A stretch of 17,046 nt of DNA from Candidatus Gottesmanbacteria bacterium (GTDB taxonomy: Bacteria > Patescibacteriota > Microgenomatia > 2-02-FULL-39-11), in assembly GCA_016204905.1 (NCBI GenBank), contig JACQJU010000055.1, positions 1 through 17,046 of the forward strand, given 5' to 3'. A model generated the notes under the pieces. It saw only the letters and a list, made by a program, of their open reading frames with translations, was not told the origin of the DNA and did not search any database. The stretch's first letter is position 1. Every line of letters begins with the position of its first letter. Below, one piece after another: positions 1-6,337 of the stretch. Position numbers and translations under genes: made by a program.

Positions 1-1
1 A

Positions 2-775
2 AAAAATAAAAAAAATAAAATAGTCTATTTTGGATTAGATAGACCTGAAAAATATTTATCCTCCAAAGAACACGCCACAGACTCAACATATTGTCGAAAT
101 TGCAGCAATAAACTAGATTATAAAGGAATTTATTTTTCTCATCTCGGCCATTGGTACTGTCCCAAATGCGGCAGTAAAAGACCAAAGTTAGACAACTCTA
201 ATTGGCCCTCGCCACTGCCTGGTATTTATAACGAATACAACACATTAGCCGCCGTCTCCCTAGCTCAAGAATTGGGCCTAGAAGATGAAAATATAAAAAA
301 TTCTTTAAATGGTTTCCAACCCGCCTTTGGTAGACAAGAAGAGATAGTCATAGACGAGAAAAGAATAAAAATTTTTCTCTCCAAAAATCCCGCAGGATTC
401 AACGCTTCACTCCGTACGGTTATTGACCTAAAACCAAAAACATTATTGCTTGTCCTCAATGACAGAATACCAGATGGTAGAGATATCTCTTGGATCTGGG
501 ATGTAGATTTTGAGATGATCCCCCAGGGAGTTAAAATTATCGTCAGTGGGGATAGAGTCTATGATCTGGCACTCCGAATTAAATACACTCAAAAATCCCA
601 AATCCCAAATCCCAAATCCCAAATAAACCCAAAATTACAAATCTCTGAAGACCTAAAAGAAGCTATTAACAGAGCATTAAGTAATATTGAAAAAGGAGAA
701 ACGTTATACATCCTACCTACCTACTCAGCCATGCTTGAAGTTCGCCAAATATTAAAAGGTAGAAAAATTCTCTAG
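2..775 (+). CDS. murT: MurT, lipid II isoglutaminyl synthase Mur-ligase subunit (5' end outside window)
   Basis: The reading frame is open from the first bases of the window, so the N-terminal part with the Mur-ligase ATP site lies upstream. The visible 257 residues hold a CxxC-x18-CxxC zinc ribbon (Cys codons at 92, 101, 158 and 167), as in MurT. The C-terminal MurT domain (DUF1727-type) follows, with motifs NTLAAVSLAQELG, NGFQPAFGRQE, NPAGFNASLRT and DGRDISWIWDVDFE. MurT activates the D-Glu carboxylate of lipid II with ATP, and GatD supplies ammonia from glutamine, giving D-isoglutamine in peptidoglycan. gatD starts 16 bases downstream, the usual pairing. A low-complexity stretch at 593-630, made of tandem AAATCCC units, encodes a Pro/Asn/Gln-rich loop that looks like an insertion. 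Identification rests on motif recognition plus the gatD neighbour. Confidence 0.93.
   Translation, partial: KNKKNKIVYFGLDRPEKYLSSKEHATDSTYCRNCSNKLDYKGIYFSHLGHWYCPKCGSKRPKLDNSNWPSPLPGIYNEYNTLAAVSLAQELGLEDENIKNSLNGFQPAFGRQEEIVIDEKRIKIFLSKNPAGFNASLRTVIDLKPKTLLLVLNDRIPDGRDISWIWDVDFEMIPQGVKIIVSGDRVYDLALRIKYTQKSQIPNPKSQINPKLQISEDLKEAINRALSNIEKGETLYILPTYSAMLEVRQILKGRKIL
593..630 (+). repeat. Tandem AAATCCC heptamer repeat inside murT
   Basis: Four perfect copies of AAATCCC run from 593 to 620, then a decayed unit to 630. They are translated as a Ser/Gln/Pro/Asn/Lys-rich segment with no counterpart that I recall in MurT. A more degenerate stretch of similar composition lies in gatB near 8768-8800. 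It could be a slippage-prone microsatellite or the remains of an inserted repeat. Confidence 0.8.
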
Positions 776-791
776 CTAAGAACTAATAACT

Positions 792-1610
792 ATGAACTTT
801 AAACTTACTATCGGTTGGCTTTATCCAGATCTTATGTCCACTTATGGTGATAGGGGCAACATAATTTGTCTGGAGAAAAGGTGTAATTGGAGATCAATTG
901 AAACTAAAATATTGCCTATTGAATTTGCGACTTCAACTAAAGAATTAGAAAACTGTGATATTATTCTCGGCGGTGGCGCTCAAGATCGACAACAAGAATT
1001 GGCCATAAAAGATTTACGAGAGAACAAAGGAGATACACTCAAAAAGATGTTCCAGCGCGGGGTGCCCGGCCTTTTTGTTTGTGGCTCACCCCAACTTCTG
1101 GGTCACTATTATATGACAGGGGATGGTAAGAAGCTCGAAGGTTTAGGAATCTTTGATTATGTCACCAAACATGCCGGTCTAGACAAACCCAGATGCATAG
1201 GAAATACTGTGGGTGTCGTGACCGGCATCAATTCATTGACAGAAAAGCCTAAAAACCACCTCGGGGGTGGCCGGATGGACTCCCCCGAGGTGAAGGAATC
1301 AAGAAGGACTATCGTCGGCTTTGAAAACCATGGAGGAAGAACATATTTAGGGAAAGATGCCAAACCTTTTGCCAAAGTCTTAAAAGGCTACGGAAACAAT
1401 GGTGAGGATGGTAGCGAAGGCTCGATATACAAAAATGTTATCGCCTGCTATTACCATGGTCCATTTCTTCCCAAAAATCCTCACATCGCCGACTGGTTGC
1501 TAGCCCGCGCACTTGAAATTAAATACCAGAAAGATATACAATTAGAGCCTCTGGACGATACGCTCGAATGGCAAGCGCATGAATTTATACTAAGAAAATT
1601 AAAAATATAG
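792..1610 (+). CDS. gatD: GatD, lipid II isoglutaminyl synthase glutaminase subunit
   Basis: This is a class I glutamine amidotransferase of the CobB/CobQ-like type, 272 residues. It hydrolyses glutamine and passes ammonia to MurT for amidation of lipid II D-Glu on the cytoplasmic face of the membrane. Visible motifs are the N-terminal LYPDLMSTYGDRGN, the oxyanion-region GGGAQDRQQELA, the nucleophile Cys97 in LFVCGSPQLLG, IVGFENHGGRTYLG, and the catalytic His222 in ACYYHGPFLPKNP. The C97/H222 pair corresponds to C94/H189 of S. aureus GatD. Part of the greater Cys-His spacing comes from an in-frame palindromic insertion at about residues 156-168 (bases 1257-1292 and flank). The gene follows murT by 16 bases and precedes the receiver gene by 6, so one transcript is likely. 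No clear Shine-Dalgarno site precedes the ATG. Confidence 0.93.
   Translation: MNFKLTIGWLYPDLMSTYGDRGNIICLEKRCNWRSIETKILPIEFATSTKELENCDIILGGGAQDRQQELAIKDLRENKGDTLKKMFQRGVPGLFVCGSPQLLGHYYMTGDGKKLEGLGIFDYVTKHAGLDKPRCIGNTVGVVTGINSLTEKPKNHLGGGRMDSPEVKESRRTIVGFENHGGRTYLGKDAKPFAKVLKGYGNNGEDGSEGSIYKNVIACYYHGPFLPKNPHIADWLLARALEIKYQKDIQLEPLDDTLEWQAHEFILRKLKI
1257..1309 (+). repeat. Intragenic palindromic element A (in gatD)
   Basis: CACCTCGGGGG (1257-1267) and CCCCCGAGGTG (1282-1292) form an 11-bp perfect inverted repeat around a 14-base loop. The 21 bases at 1289-1309 match 8509-8529 of gatB at 19 of 21 positions, but the two genes read them in different frames. Bases 1277-1292 match 8141-8156 of gatB at 14 of 16, again in a different frame. 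The element keeps the gatD frame and falls before the conserved GFENH motif, probably in a surface loop. Confidence 0.8.
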
Positions 1611-1616
1611 ATAACT

Positions 1617-2047
1617 ATGCCTATAAAATTATTCCAAAGATTTCAAAACAAAAAAACAATATTAATAATTGAAGACGATGAAGGATTAGGCAACACGATT
1701 AAAGAGGTGGTAACTGAAAGTATGAAAGGTGCTTGGCGCCCAATACTTTGTCGAAACGATAAAGAGATCGCATTGGTATTAGATAGCAAAGTCAAAATAG
1801 ATGCAGCTCTGGTTGATTATGGTTATTTTGATTCTGACTTGGGGGGGGGATAGAAATAGCACAGCTTCTTCAAAATAAAGGAATTCCTGTTGGATTAAGA
1901 TCAGGTTTGGTTGATAATGAAAGGTTGAAAATAGCACAAAAGATGGGAATGCCATTATTTGAAAACACAATATTGGGTACAATGGATCAATCAATACAAC
2001 AAATCACGTTATCAATGGAGCAAGGAAGACAGGAACGGCGTAGATAG
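1617..2047 (+). pseudogene. Receiver-domain (CheY-like) protein, frame interrupted at a G9 tract
   Basis: Read as given, translation stops at TAG 1851, just after nine consecutive G (1841-1849), giving 78 residues. With seven or ten G, or a -1 ribosomal slip on the run, the frame continues to TAG 2045, giving a single receiver domain of about 143 residues. The first part shows the acidic triplet EDD (19-21) and the likely phospho-acceptor Asp67 in AALVDYG. The second part supplies the rest of the fold, including GIEIAQLLQ, GLRSG (the Thr/Ser position) and KMGMPLF. No output domain is seen. The restored stop lies 3 bases before the GAF-ANTAR start, so the two genes look co-translated and may work together. 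The break could be a sequencing error, phase variation, programmed slippage or a true mutation; the sequence alone cannot decide. No histidine kinase is in the window. Confidence 0.75.
1841..1849 (+). repeat. Homopolymeric G9 tract
   Basis: Nine consecutive G in an AT-rich coding region, with a TAG in frame 1 base after the run. It is the exact point where the receiver gene changes frame. Confidence 0.9.
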
Positions 2048-2050
2048 AAT

Positions 2051-2767
2051 ATGAGAAATAGCAACAAACTATCTATACTCAAAAAAGAATTAACATTTCT
2101 TTACCGTGTTGCCCAATCTGTCCATAGCCTAGAACTAGACGAACTGCTCAAAGAAATTGTTAAAATAGCTACCCAAGTCACCCACGGAGATTCTTGCTTG
2201 ATTTATATACTTGATAAAGAAAAGCAAAGTCTTATATTGCGAGCCTCTAAAAATCCCCATAAGGACTTATTTCAAAGAATAACCATGAAATTAGGTGAAG
2301 GTATAACTGGGTGGGTAGCCAAAGAGAAGCGTCCGGTAGCTATCAGTCAAGGCGCAGCCCATGACCCGAGATTTAAATTTTTCCGTAGCCTTCCCGAAGA
2401 CAAATTCGAGGCATTCTTATCAGTTCCAATAATTAATAAAGTCGGCGTCGTCGGAGTTATCAATGTCCAACATAAAAAAATGCACAAACACGCAGATATG
2501 GAGATAAATTTATTATCAGCAATCGGTAGATTGGTCGGCGGCGCCGTAGAAAACGCCTTACTGATCGAAGAATCAATGGCGCTCAAAGAGGCTTTAGAAA
2601 TACGAAAATTAATAGAACGCGCGAAAGGAATATTGATGAAACGAAAAAGTATATCAGAACCCGAGGCCTATAGACAGATTCAAAAAGAAAGCATGGATTC
2701 CAGAAAATCTCTCAAAGAAATCGCCGAGGCAATTATTCTCGCTGATAAGTTACAATTGGGAAGATAA
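2051..2767 (+). CDS. GAF-ANTAR protein, putative RNA-binding transcription antiterminator
   Basis: The protein has 238 residues. A GAF sensor domain spans about 12-168 (LGEGITGWVAKEKRPVAI, FLSVPIINKVGVVGVINVQ, LLSAIGRLVGGAVENA). A short helical linker follows, then a C-terminal ANTAR domain at about 176-233 carrying the signature AKGILMKRKSISEPEAYRQI and LKEIAEAIILAD. ANTAR proteins bind pairs of hexaloop hairpins in nascent RNA and prevent a terminator from forming. GAF domains bind small ligands or chromophores; no ligand can be predicted here. Just downstream, at 2859-2892, is a pair of hairpins of exactly this kind overlapping a terminator before glnA, so I infer glnA is its target. The start ATG lies 3 bases after the restored receiver stop and has no Shine-Dalgarno site, which fits translational coupling. 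Confidence 0.9.
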   Translation: MRNSNKLSILKKELTFLYRVAQSVHSLELDELLKEIVKIATQVTHGDSCLIYILDKEKQSLILRASKNPHKDLFQRITMKLGEGITGWVAKEKRPVAISQGAAHDPRFKFFRSLPEDKFEAFLSVPIINKVGVVGVINVQHKKMHKHADMEINLLSAIGRLVGGAVENALLIEESMALKEALEIRKLIERAKGILMKRKSISEPEAYRQIQKESMDSRKSLKEIAEAIILADKLQLGR

Positions 2768-2819
2768 TATTAATAGGGTGCCAAGCTACATCCACCCTTA
2801 GGCTGACTAATTTTAAGCA

Positions 2820-2849
2820 TTGACAAGCTTTTGGTTATTGTATTAATAT
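2820..2849 (+). promoter_or_regulatory. Likely sigma-70-type promoter of the glnA leader
   Basis: A perfect -35 box TTGACA at 2820-2825 is followed after 18 bases by TAATAT at 2844-2849 (or TTAATA after 17). An exact TATAAT at 2847-2852 is too far from the -35 at 21 bases. Predicted transcription starts near 2856, directly before the first antiterminator hairpin. Confidence 0.7.
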
Positions 2850-2858
2850 AATTTATAT

Positions 2859-2892
2859 ATTCGCAATGTCGCGAATAGGACAATGAAGTCTT
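2859..2892 (+). promoter_or_regulatory. Dual-hexaloop ANTAR antiterminator element
   Basis: Hairpin P1 pairs ATTCGC (2859-2864) with GCGAAT (2871-2876) around the six-base loop AATGTC. With no linker, hairpin P2 pairs AGGAC (2877-2881) with GTCTT (2888-2892), including one G-U pair, around the six-base loop AATGAA. Both loops have A at position 1 and G at position 4, the known ANTAR-binding signature. The 3' arm of P2 and two loop bases are also needed for the outer stem of the terminator at 2886-2931, so P2 and the terminator exclude each other. The GAF-ANTAR gene ends 92 bases upstream and glnA starts 165 bases downstream. The structure was read by eye, without energy calculation or covariation. 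Confidence 0.8.
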
Positions 2893-2931
2893 CCATCCGC
2901 CTGCTGGCGGATTTCCGGAGGGCTTTTTTTT
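2886..2931 (+). terminator. Intrinsic terminator in the glnA leader, alternative to hairpin P2
   Basis: The outer stem AAGTCTTCC (2886-2894) pairs with GGAGGGCTT (2917-2925), using two G-U pairs. The inner stem ATCCGCC (2895-2901) pairs with GGCGGAT (2906-2912) around a TGCT loop, with a TTCC bulge on the 3' side. A run of eight T (2924-2931) follows. Its position after the hexaloop pair and before glnA suits regulated termination. Termination of read-through from the upstream operon is also possible. Confidence 0.75.
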
Positions 2932-2973
2932 ATGCAGTTCTTGCCGATACAAAGTGAGGCTTAGAAATGCATA

Positions 2974-3021
2974 ATCCGCCGAAGTCCTGCCTGCCGGCAG
3001 GCAGGCTTGACGAAGGCGGAT
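2974..3021. repeat. Intergenic cruciform repeat with a 20-bp perfect palindrome
   Basis: The core CCTGCCTGCCGGCAGGCAGG (2986-3005) is its own reverse complement. Outer arms ATCCGCC (2974-2980) and GGCGGAT (3015-3021) also pair. The core matches 8472-8491 inside gatB at 19 of 20 bases, and the ATCCGCC/GGCGGAT pair recurs in the terminator at 2895-2912. It is probably one copy of a dispersed genomic repeat. Confidence 0.8.
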
Positions 3022-3036
3022 AAACATTAATTATAG
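3007..3036 (+). promoter_or_regulatory. Possible second glnA promoter inside the cruciform repeat
   Basis: TTGACG (3007-3012) is followed after 18 bases by TTATAG (3031-3036). It overlaps the 3' part of the palindromic repeat. If real, it would give glnA a transcript that bypasses the leader switch. Both boxes are imperfect. Confidence 0.3.
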
Positions 3037-3057
3037 TTTTATGAAAGGATATCTTAT

Positions 3058-4491
3058 ATGACCTATCGAGAAATTAAAGCACTTATCAAATCCAAAGGTA
3101 TAAAAATTGTTGACCTCAAATTTGTCGATATTAGAGGAGTCTGGCAACACGCTTCAGTTCCTACAAGCGAATTTGATGAGGCAGCAATAGAAAGAGGCAT
3201 AGGATTTGATGGCTCAAGTATTAAAGGATTTCAAGAAATACATGAAAGTGATATGGTACTTCTACCAGATATCGCCACCGCACATATTGATCCTTTCAGT
3301 ACTATACCTACTCTTACCGTAATTTGTGATGTCTTTGATCCCTTCAAAAAAGATTACTTCTCGAGAGATCCAAGAAATATTGCCAAAAAGGCAGAAAACT
3401 ATCTCAAAAAAGCAGGCATAGCTGACAGAAGTTACTGGGGTCCGGAAGCCGAATTTTTCCTTTTTAGCAGCCTCTCCTATAATATCGAGCCTTATAAAAA
3501 TGGCTACCAACTAGATAGTGCCGAGGCACATTGGAATTCTGGCAAAAATGGTGAGCCTAATACCCATATTACAATTAGACCTAAAGAAGGCTATTATCCC
3601 GTACCGCCTCAAGATACACTCCAAGATATAAGAAGCGAGATGGTACTTACTCTTGAATCGTGGGATATACCTATTGAGATGCAGCATCACGAAGTGGCTG
3701 CTCCAGGACAAGCCGAGATAGATATGCGCTTTGATACGCTCACTAAAATGGCTGACAATGTCATGTCGTATAAATATATTGTCAAAAATACAGCCAAAAA
3801 ACATGACATGATAGCCATCTTTATGCCCAAACCTGTTTTTGGCGACAATGGCAGCGGTATGCATGTCCATCAAAGTCTTTGGAAAGGACTGACTAATCTT
3901 TTTTATGATCAAAAAGGATATGCAGAACTCTCCAAAACAGCATTGTATTATATTGGCGGATTACTGACCCACATCGATGCGCTCCTAGCCTTCTGTGCGC
4001 CAACGACTAATTCTTATAGGCGACTTGTTCCACACTATGAGGCTCCGGTCAACGTAGCTTTTTCCAAAAGAAATAGAAGCGCCGCAGTCAGAATCCCGAT
4101 GTACTTCTCGGGGCCACGAAATGCCAAATCCAAAAGAGTCGAATTTCGTCCGCCGGATGTGGCTGCCAATCCCTATTTGGCATTTTCTGCCATGCTTATG
4201 GCAGGACTTGATGGAATAAAGAAAAAAATAGATCCAGTGAAAGCAGGTTTTGGCCCCCTCGATAAAAATATTTATGAACTTCCAGAAGCCGAGGCCAAGA
4301 AAGTAAAAAGTGTTCCCGGATCCCTCTTTGAAGTTATAAGAGCACTCGAGAAAGACCACCAATTCTTATTAGAAGGCGGCGTCTATACCCGGGATATCAT
4401 CGATACTTGGATCAGTCTCAAAAGAGGTGAAGCACAAGAAGTCGCCATCCGCCCCACACCATACGAATTCTATCTCTATGCGGATATGTAA
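3058..4491 (+). CDS. glnA: Glutamine synthetase, type I
   Basis: Makes glutamine from glutamate, ammonia and ATP as a cytoplasmic dodecamer. The 477-residue length and motifs fit GS type I of the adenylylatable (beta) group. The N-terminal beta-grasp segment contains GIGFDGSSIKGF. The metal and substrate motifs are PEAEFFLF, EMQHHEVAAPGQAEID and FGDNGSGMHVHQS, with His269 and His271. The ATP and phosphate region is PTTNSYRRLVPHYEAPV then NRSAAVRIP, and RVEFRPPDVAANPYLAFSA follows. Tyr406 in KNIYELP aligns with the adenylylation tyrosine of E. coli GS; no adenylyltransferase gene is visible here. The start is supported by AAAGGA at 3044-3049, 8 bases before the ATG. A 290-base leader with a promoter, ANTAR hairpins and a terminator suggests control by transcription antitermination. 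Confidence 0.97.
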   Translation: MTYREIKALIKSKGIKIVDLKFVDIRGVWQHASVPTSEFDEAAIERGIGFDGSSIKGFQEIHESDMVLLPDIATAHIDPFSTIPTLTVICDVFDPFKKDYFSRDPRNIAKKAENYLKKAGIADRSYWGPEAEFFLFSSLSYNIEPYKNGYQLDSAEAHWNSGKNGEPNTHITIRPKEGYYPVPPQDTLQDIRSEMVLTLESWDIPIEMQHHEVAAPGQAEIDMRFDTLTKMADNVMSYKYIVKNTAKKHDMIAIFMPKPVFGDNGSGMHVHQSLWKGLTNLFYDQKGYAELSKTALYYIGGLLTHIDALLAFCAPTTNSYRRLVPHYEAPVNVAFSKRNRSAAVRIPMYFSGPRNAKSKRVEFRPPDVAANPYLAFSAMLMAGLDGIKKKIDPVKAGFGPLDKNIYELPEAEAKKVKSVPGSLFEVIRALEKDHQFLLEGGVYTRDIIDTWISLKRGEAQEVAIRPTPYEFYLYADM

Positions 4492-4499
4492 CTAGAATC

Positions 4500-4533
4500 C
4501 CGATGTGTCTATATAATATCACCTCCGATGTGT
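4500..4533 (+). repeat. Direct repeat CCGATGTGT flanking a TATAAT box
   Basis: CCGATGTGT occurs at 4500-4508 and 4525-4533, with TATAAT at 4512-4517 between them. This is the only structure I see in the 108-base glnA-gatC gap. It could be a weak promoter for gatC with flanking operator half-sites, but no good -35 box sits at the right distance. Confidence 0.35.
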
Positions 4534-4599
4534 GAAACTTCCTAAGGGCCCCTTTTCTTCCTCTGGAATAGAAACCCTAAAAAAGCTAAAATACGGTGT

Positions 4600-4911
4600 A
4601 TGAAAAATAGTTCCAATAATACTAATTCGTTGACTGACAAAGATGTCCAACACGTTGCTTCATTAGCTAAACTGGCTCTTACCAAAGATGATATAAAAAA
4701 ATTTCAAAAACAATTATCCGAGATTATACATTTTGTTGCTAAACTAAATGAATTAGACACCCAAGATATAGAACCAACAAGTCAAGTAACGGGTCAAGAA
4801 AATATTTTCCGCGATGATGTTGTAAAAAAATCTCTTACCCAGAAAGAAGCATTGGCAAACACAAAAAGAAAATATAAAGGATATTTTGTCGTTGATGCCA
4901 TTTTTGACTAA
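4600..4911 (+). CDS. gatC: Asp/Glu-tRNA amidotransferase subunit C
   Basis: A 103-residue protein of the GatC family, which wraps around and stabilises the GatA-GatB interface. Visible motifs are DVQHVASLAKLALTKDDIKKF near the N-terminus and the C-terminal FRDDVV...KKYKGYFVV-like segment ending at the stop. GatCAB converts mischarged Glu-tRNA(Gln), and in some species Asp-tRNA(Asn), to the amidated form using glutamine and ATP. The gene starts a group gatC-gatA-asnS-gatB. Upstream spacing of 108 bases suggests its own promoter or read-through from glnA. No clear Shine-Dalgarno site is present. The stop TAA (4909-4911) lies 4 bases before the preferred gatA start. Confidence 0.93.
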   Translation: MKNSSNNTNSLTDKDVQHVASLAKLALTKDDIKKFQKQLSEIIHFVAKLNELDTQDIEPTSQVTGQENIFRDDVVKKSLTQKEALANTKRKYKGYFVVDAIFD

Positions 4912-4915
4912 ACCT

Positions 4916-6337
4916 ATGTTATTAGATCTTACGATTACCCAATTATCCCAAGGTTTAAAAGCCAAGAAATTTTCCTCAGAGGATATTGTCAAAGAGTGTT
5001 ACTCTAATATCGAGCGTTTAAATCCAAGTATCAATGCATTTATAACGATTATAGATAAAGATGTTGCGCTTAAAGAAGCACATAACAGAGATAAAGATCG
5101 AGGATCTGATAGTTCTGTACTCCATGGCTTACCTTATGTAATGAAAGATTCCTATAATACACAGGGTATTCGGACTACCGCTGCCTCAAATGTCTTGGCA
5201 GATTATGTCCCTCCATATAGTTCTACTGTCTATCAAAAACTAGTCGACGCCGGAGCAATTCTTATTGGGAAAACTAACATGGATGCTTGGGGGCATGGTG
5301 CCTCTTCAGAAAATACAGATTTCGGCCCCGTCAAAAATCCCTGGGATCAATCAAGAGTAGCCGGAGGCTCAAGCGGTGGTAATGCCGCAGCTCTGGCTGC
5401 AAGGATGACGGTTTTTGCTATCGGTGAAGATACTGGCGGCTCAATCCGTAATCCTTCGGCTTGGAGCAGTACGACAGGCCTAAAAGTGAGTTATGGAAGA
5501 GTCTCAAGATATGGATGCATAGCTTACGTATCATCTTTTGATACTATGGGCCCAATGGCGAAAACAGTGGAAGATTGCGCCCATATTTTGGAAATTATTG
5601 CCGGTATTGACCAGTACGATGCCACCAGTTCTCCCCAACCGGTTCCTCACTACAAAGATCATCTTCGGGATAAATTAACCGATCTTACATTGGGGCTACC
5701 CAAAGAATGTTTTGGCGAAGGGTTAGATACAGAAATTAAAGCTAGTATTATGGAAGCAGCTAGTCTGTATAAAAAGATAGGAATAAATATTAAAGAAATA
5801 TCCATACCACTTCTAGAGTATGGAGTCCCCGTTTATTATCTTATTGGAACCAGCGAGACCAGTAGTAATTTAGCAAGATATGATGGGATAAGATTTGGAC
5901 AGGGAAGAGGGGAATTTACCAAAGAAACCATGCGCCGAATTATGCTAGGAACTTATGCTCTATCCGCTGGCTATTATGATGCTTATTACAAAAAAGCTCA
6001 ACAAGGGCGGACATTATTTATCAAAGAATACACCAGAGCCCTATCGGAATGTGATGCCATACTCATGCCGGTAGAACCCATGGTGGCCACAAAATTTGGC
6101 GAACTGATCAATAATCCCATCCAGAATATGCTTGCTGATATTTATACCTGTCAGACACCAGTTGGTGTCCCCTCACTTGCTCTACCCTGTGGTTTCACCA
6201 AAGAAAACTTACCGATTGGCATGCAAATAATCGGAAATATGTTTGCTGAAACTCTACTTTTGAGATTAGGCTACGCCTATCAAAACAACACAGATTGGCA
6301 TACGAAGAAGCCAAATATAGGAGAACATGGAAAGTAA
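4916..6337 (+). CDS. gatA: Asp/Glu-tRNA amidotransferase subunit A (glutaminase)
   Basis: Amidase-signature enzyme, 473 residues from this start. It releases ammonia from glutamine and channels it to GatB. The Ser-cisSer-Lys triad is present: Lys77 in YVMKDSYN, Ser152 in GGSSGGNAAALAA and Ser176 in GEDTGGSIRNPSAW. These are each two less than the K79/S154/S178 numbering of S. aureus GatA, which supports the ATG at 4916. In-frame alternatives are ATG 4895 and TTG 4886; the latter has AAAGGA four bases upstream but lies inside gatC. The C-terminal region has the expected PVGVPSLALPCGF and LPIGMQIIG motifs. The 3' end overlaps asnS by 11 bases, a sign of translational coupling. Confidence 0.95.
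   Translation: MLLDLTITQLSQGLKAKKFSSEDIVKECYSNIERLNPSINAFITIIDKDVALKEAHNRDKDRGSDSSVLHGLPYVMKDSYNTQGIRTTAASNVLADYVPPYSSTVYQKLVDAGAILIGKTNMDAWGHGASSENTDFGPVKNPWDQSRVAGGSSGGNAAALAARMTVFAIGEDTGGSIRNPSAWSSTTGLKVSYGRVSRYGCIAYVSSFDTMGPMAKTVEDCAHILEIIAGIDQYDATSSPQPVPHYKDHLRDKLTDLTLGLPKECFGEGLDTEIKASIMEAASLYKKIGINIKEISIPLLEYGVPVYYLIGTSETSSNLARYDGIRFGQGRGEFTKETMRRIMLGTYALSAGYYDAYYKKAQQGRTLFIKEYTRALSECDAILMPVEPMVATKFGELINNPIQNMLADIYTCQTPVGVPSLALPCGFTKENLPIGMQIIGNMFAETLLLRLGYAYQNNTDWHTKKPNIGEHGK

Noticed and set aside
2775..2798. Hairpin AGGGTG/CACCCT after the GAF-ANTAR gene as a terminator
   Set aside because: The 12-base loop and lack of a following T run make it weak. The structure at 2886-2931 is the convincing terminator.
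2883..2957. A 24-codon open frame starting in the P2 loop and crossing the glnA-leader terminator, possible leader peptide
   Set aside because: AGGA lies only two bases before the ATG, too close for a ribosome site, and the frame mostly translates the palindromic repeat. No run of regulatory codons such as Gln is present.
3511..3912. Minus-strand open frames inside glnA, asnS, gatB and dnaE
   Set aside because: They lie opposite strongly conserved genes and show no recognisable domain, and every clear gene in the window is on the + strand.
4541..4560. Terminator after glnA at AAGGGCCCCTTTT
   Set aside because: The palindrome has almost no loop and only a four-base T run, so a stable terminator hairpin is unlikely.
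4886..4915. TTG 4886 or ATG 4895 as the gatA start
   Set aside because: With ATG 4916 the catalytic residues fall at positions closely matching S. aureus GatA. The AAAGGA before 4886 lies in gatC coding sequence; still a possible alternative.
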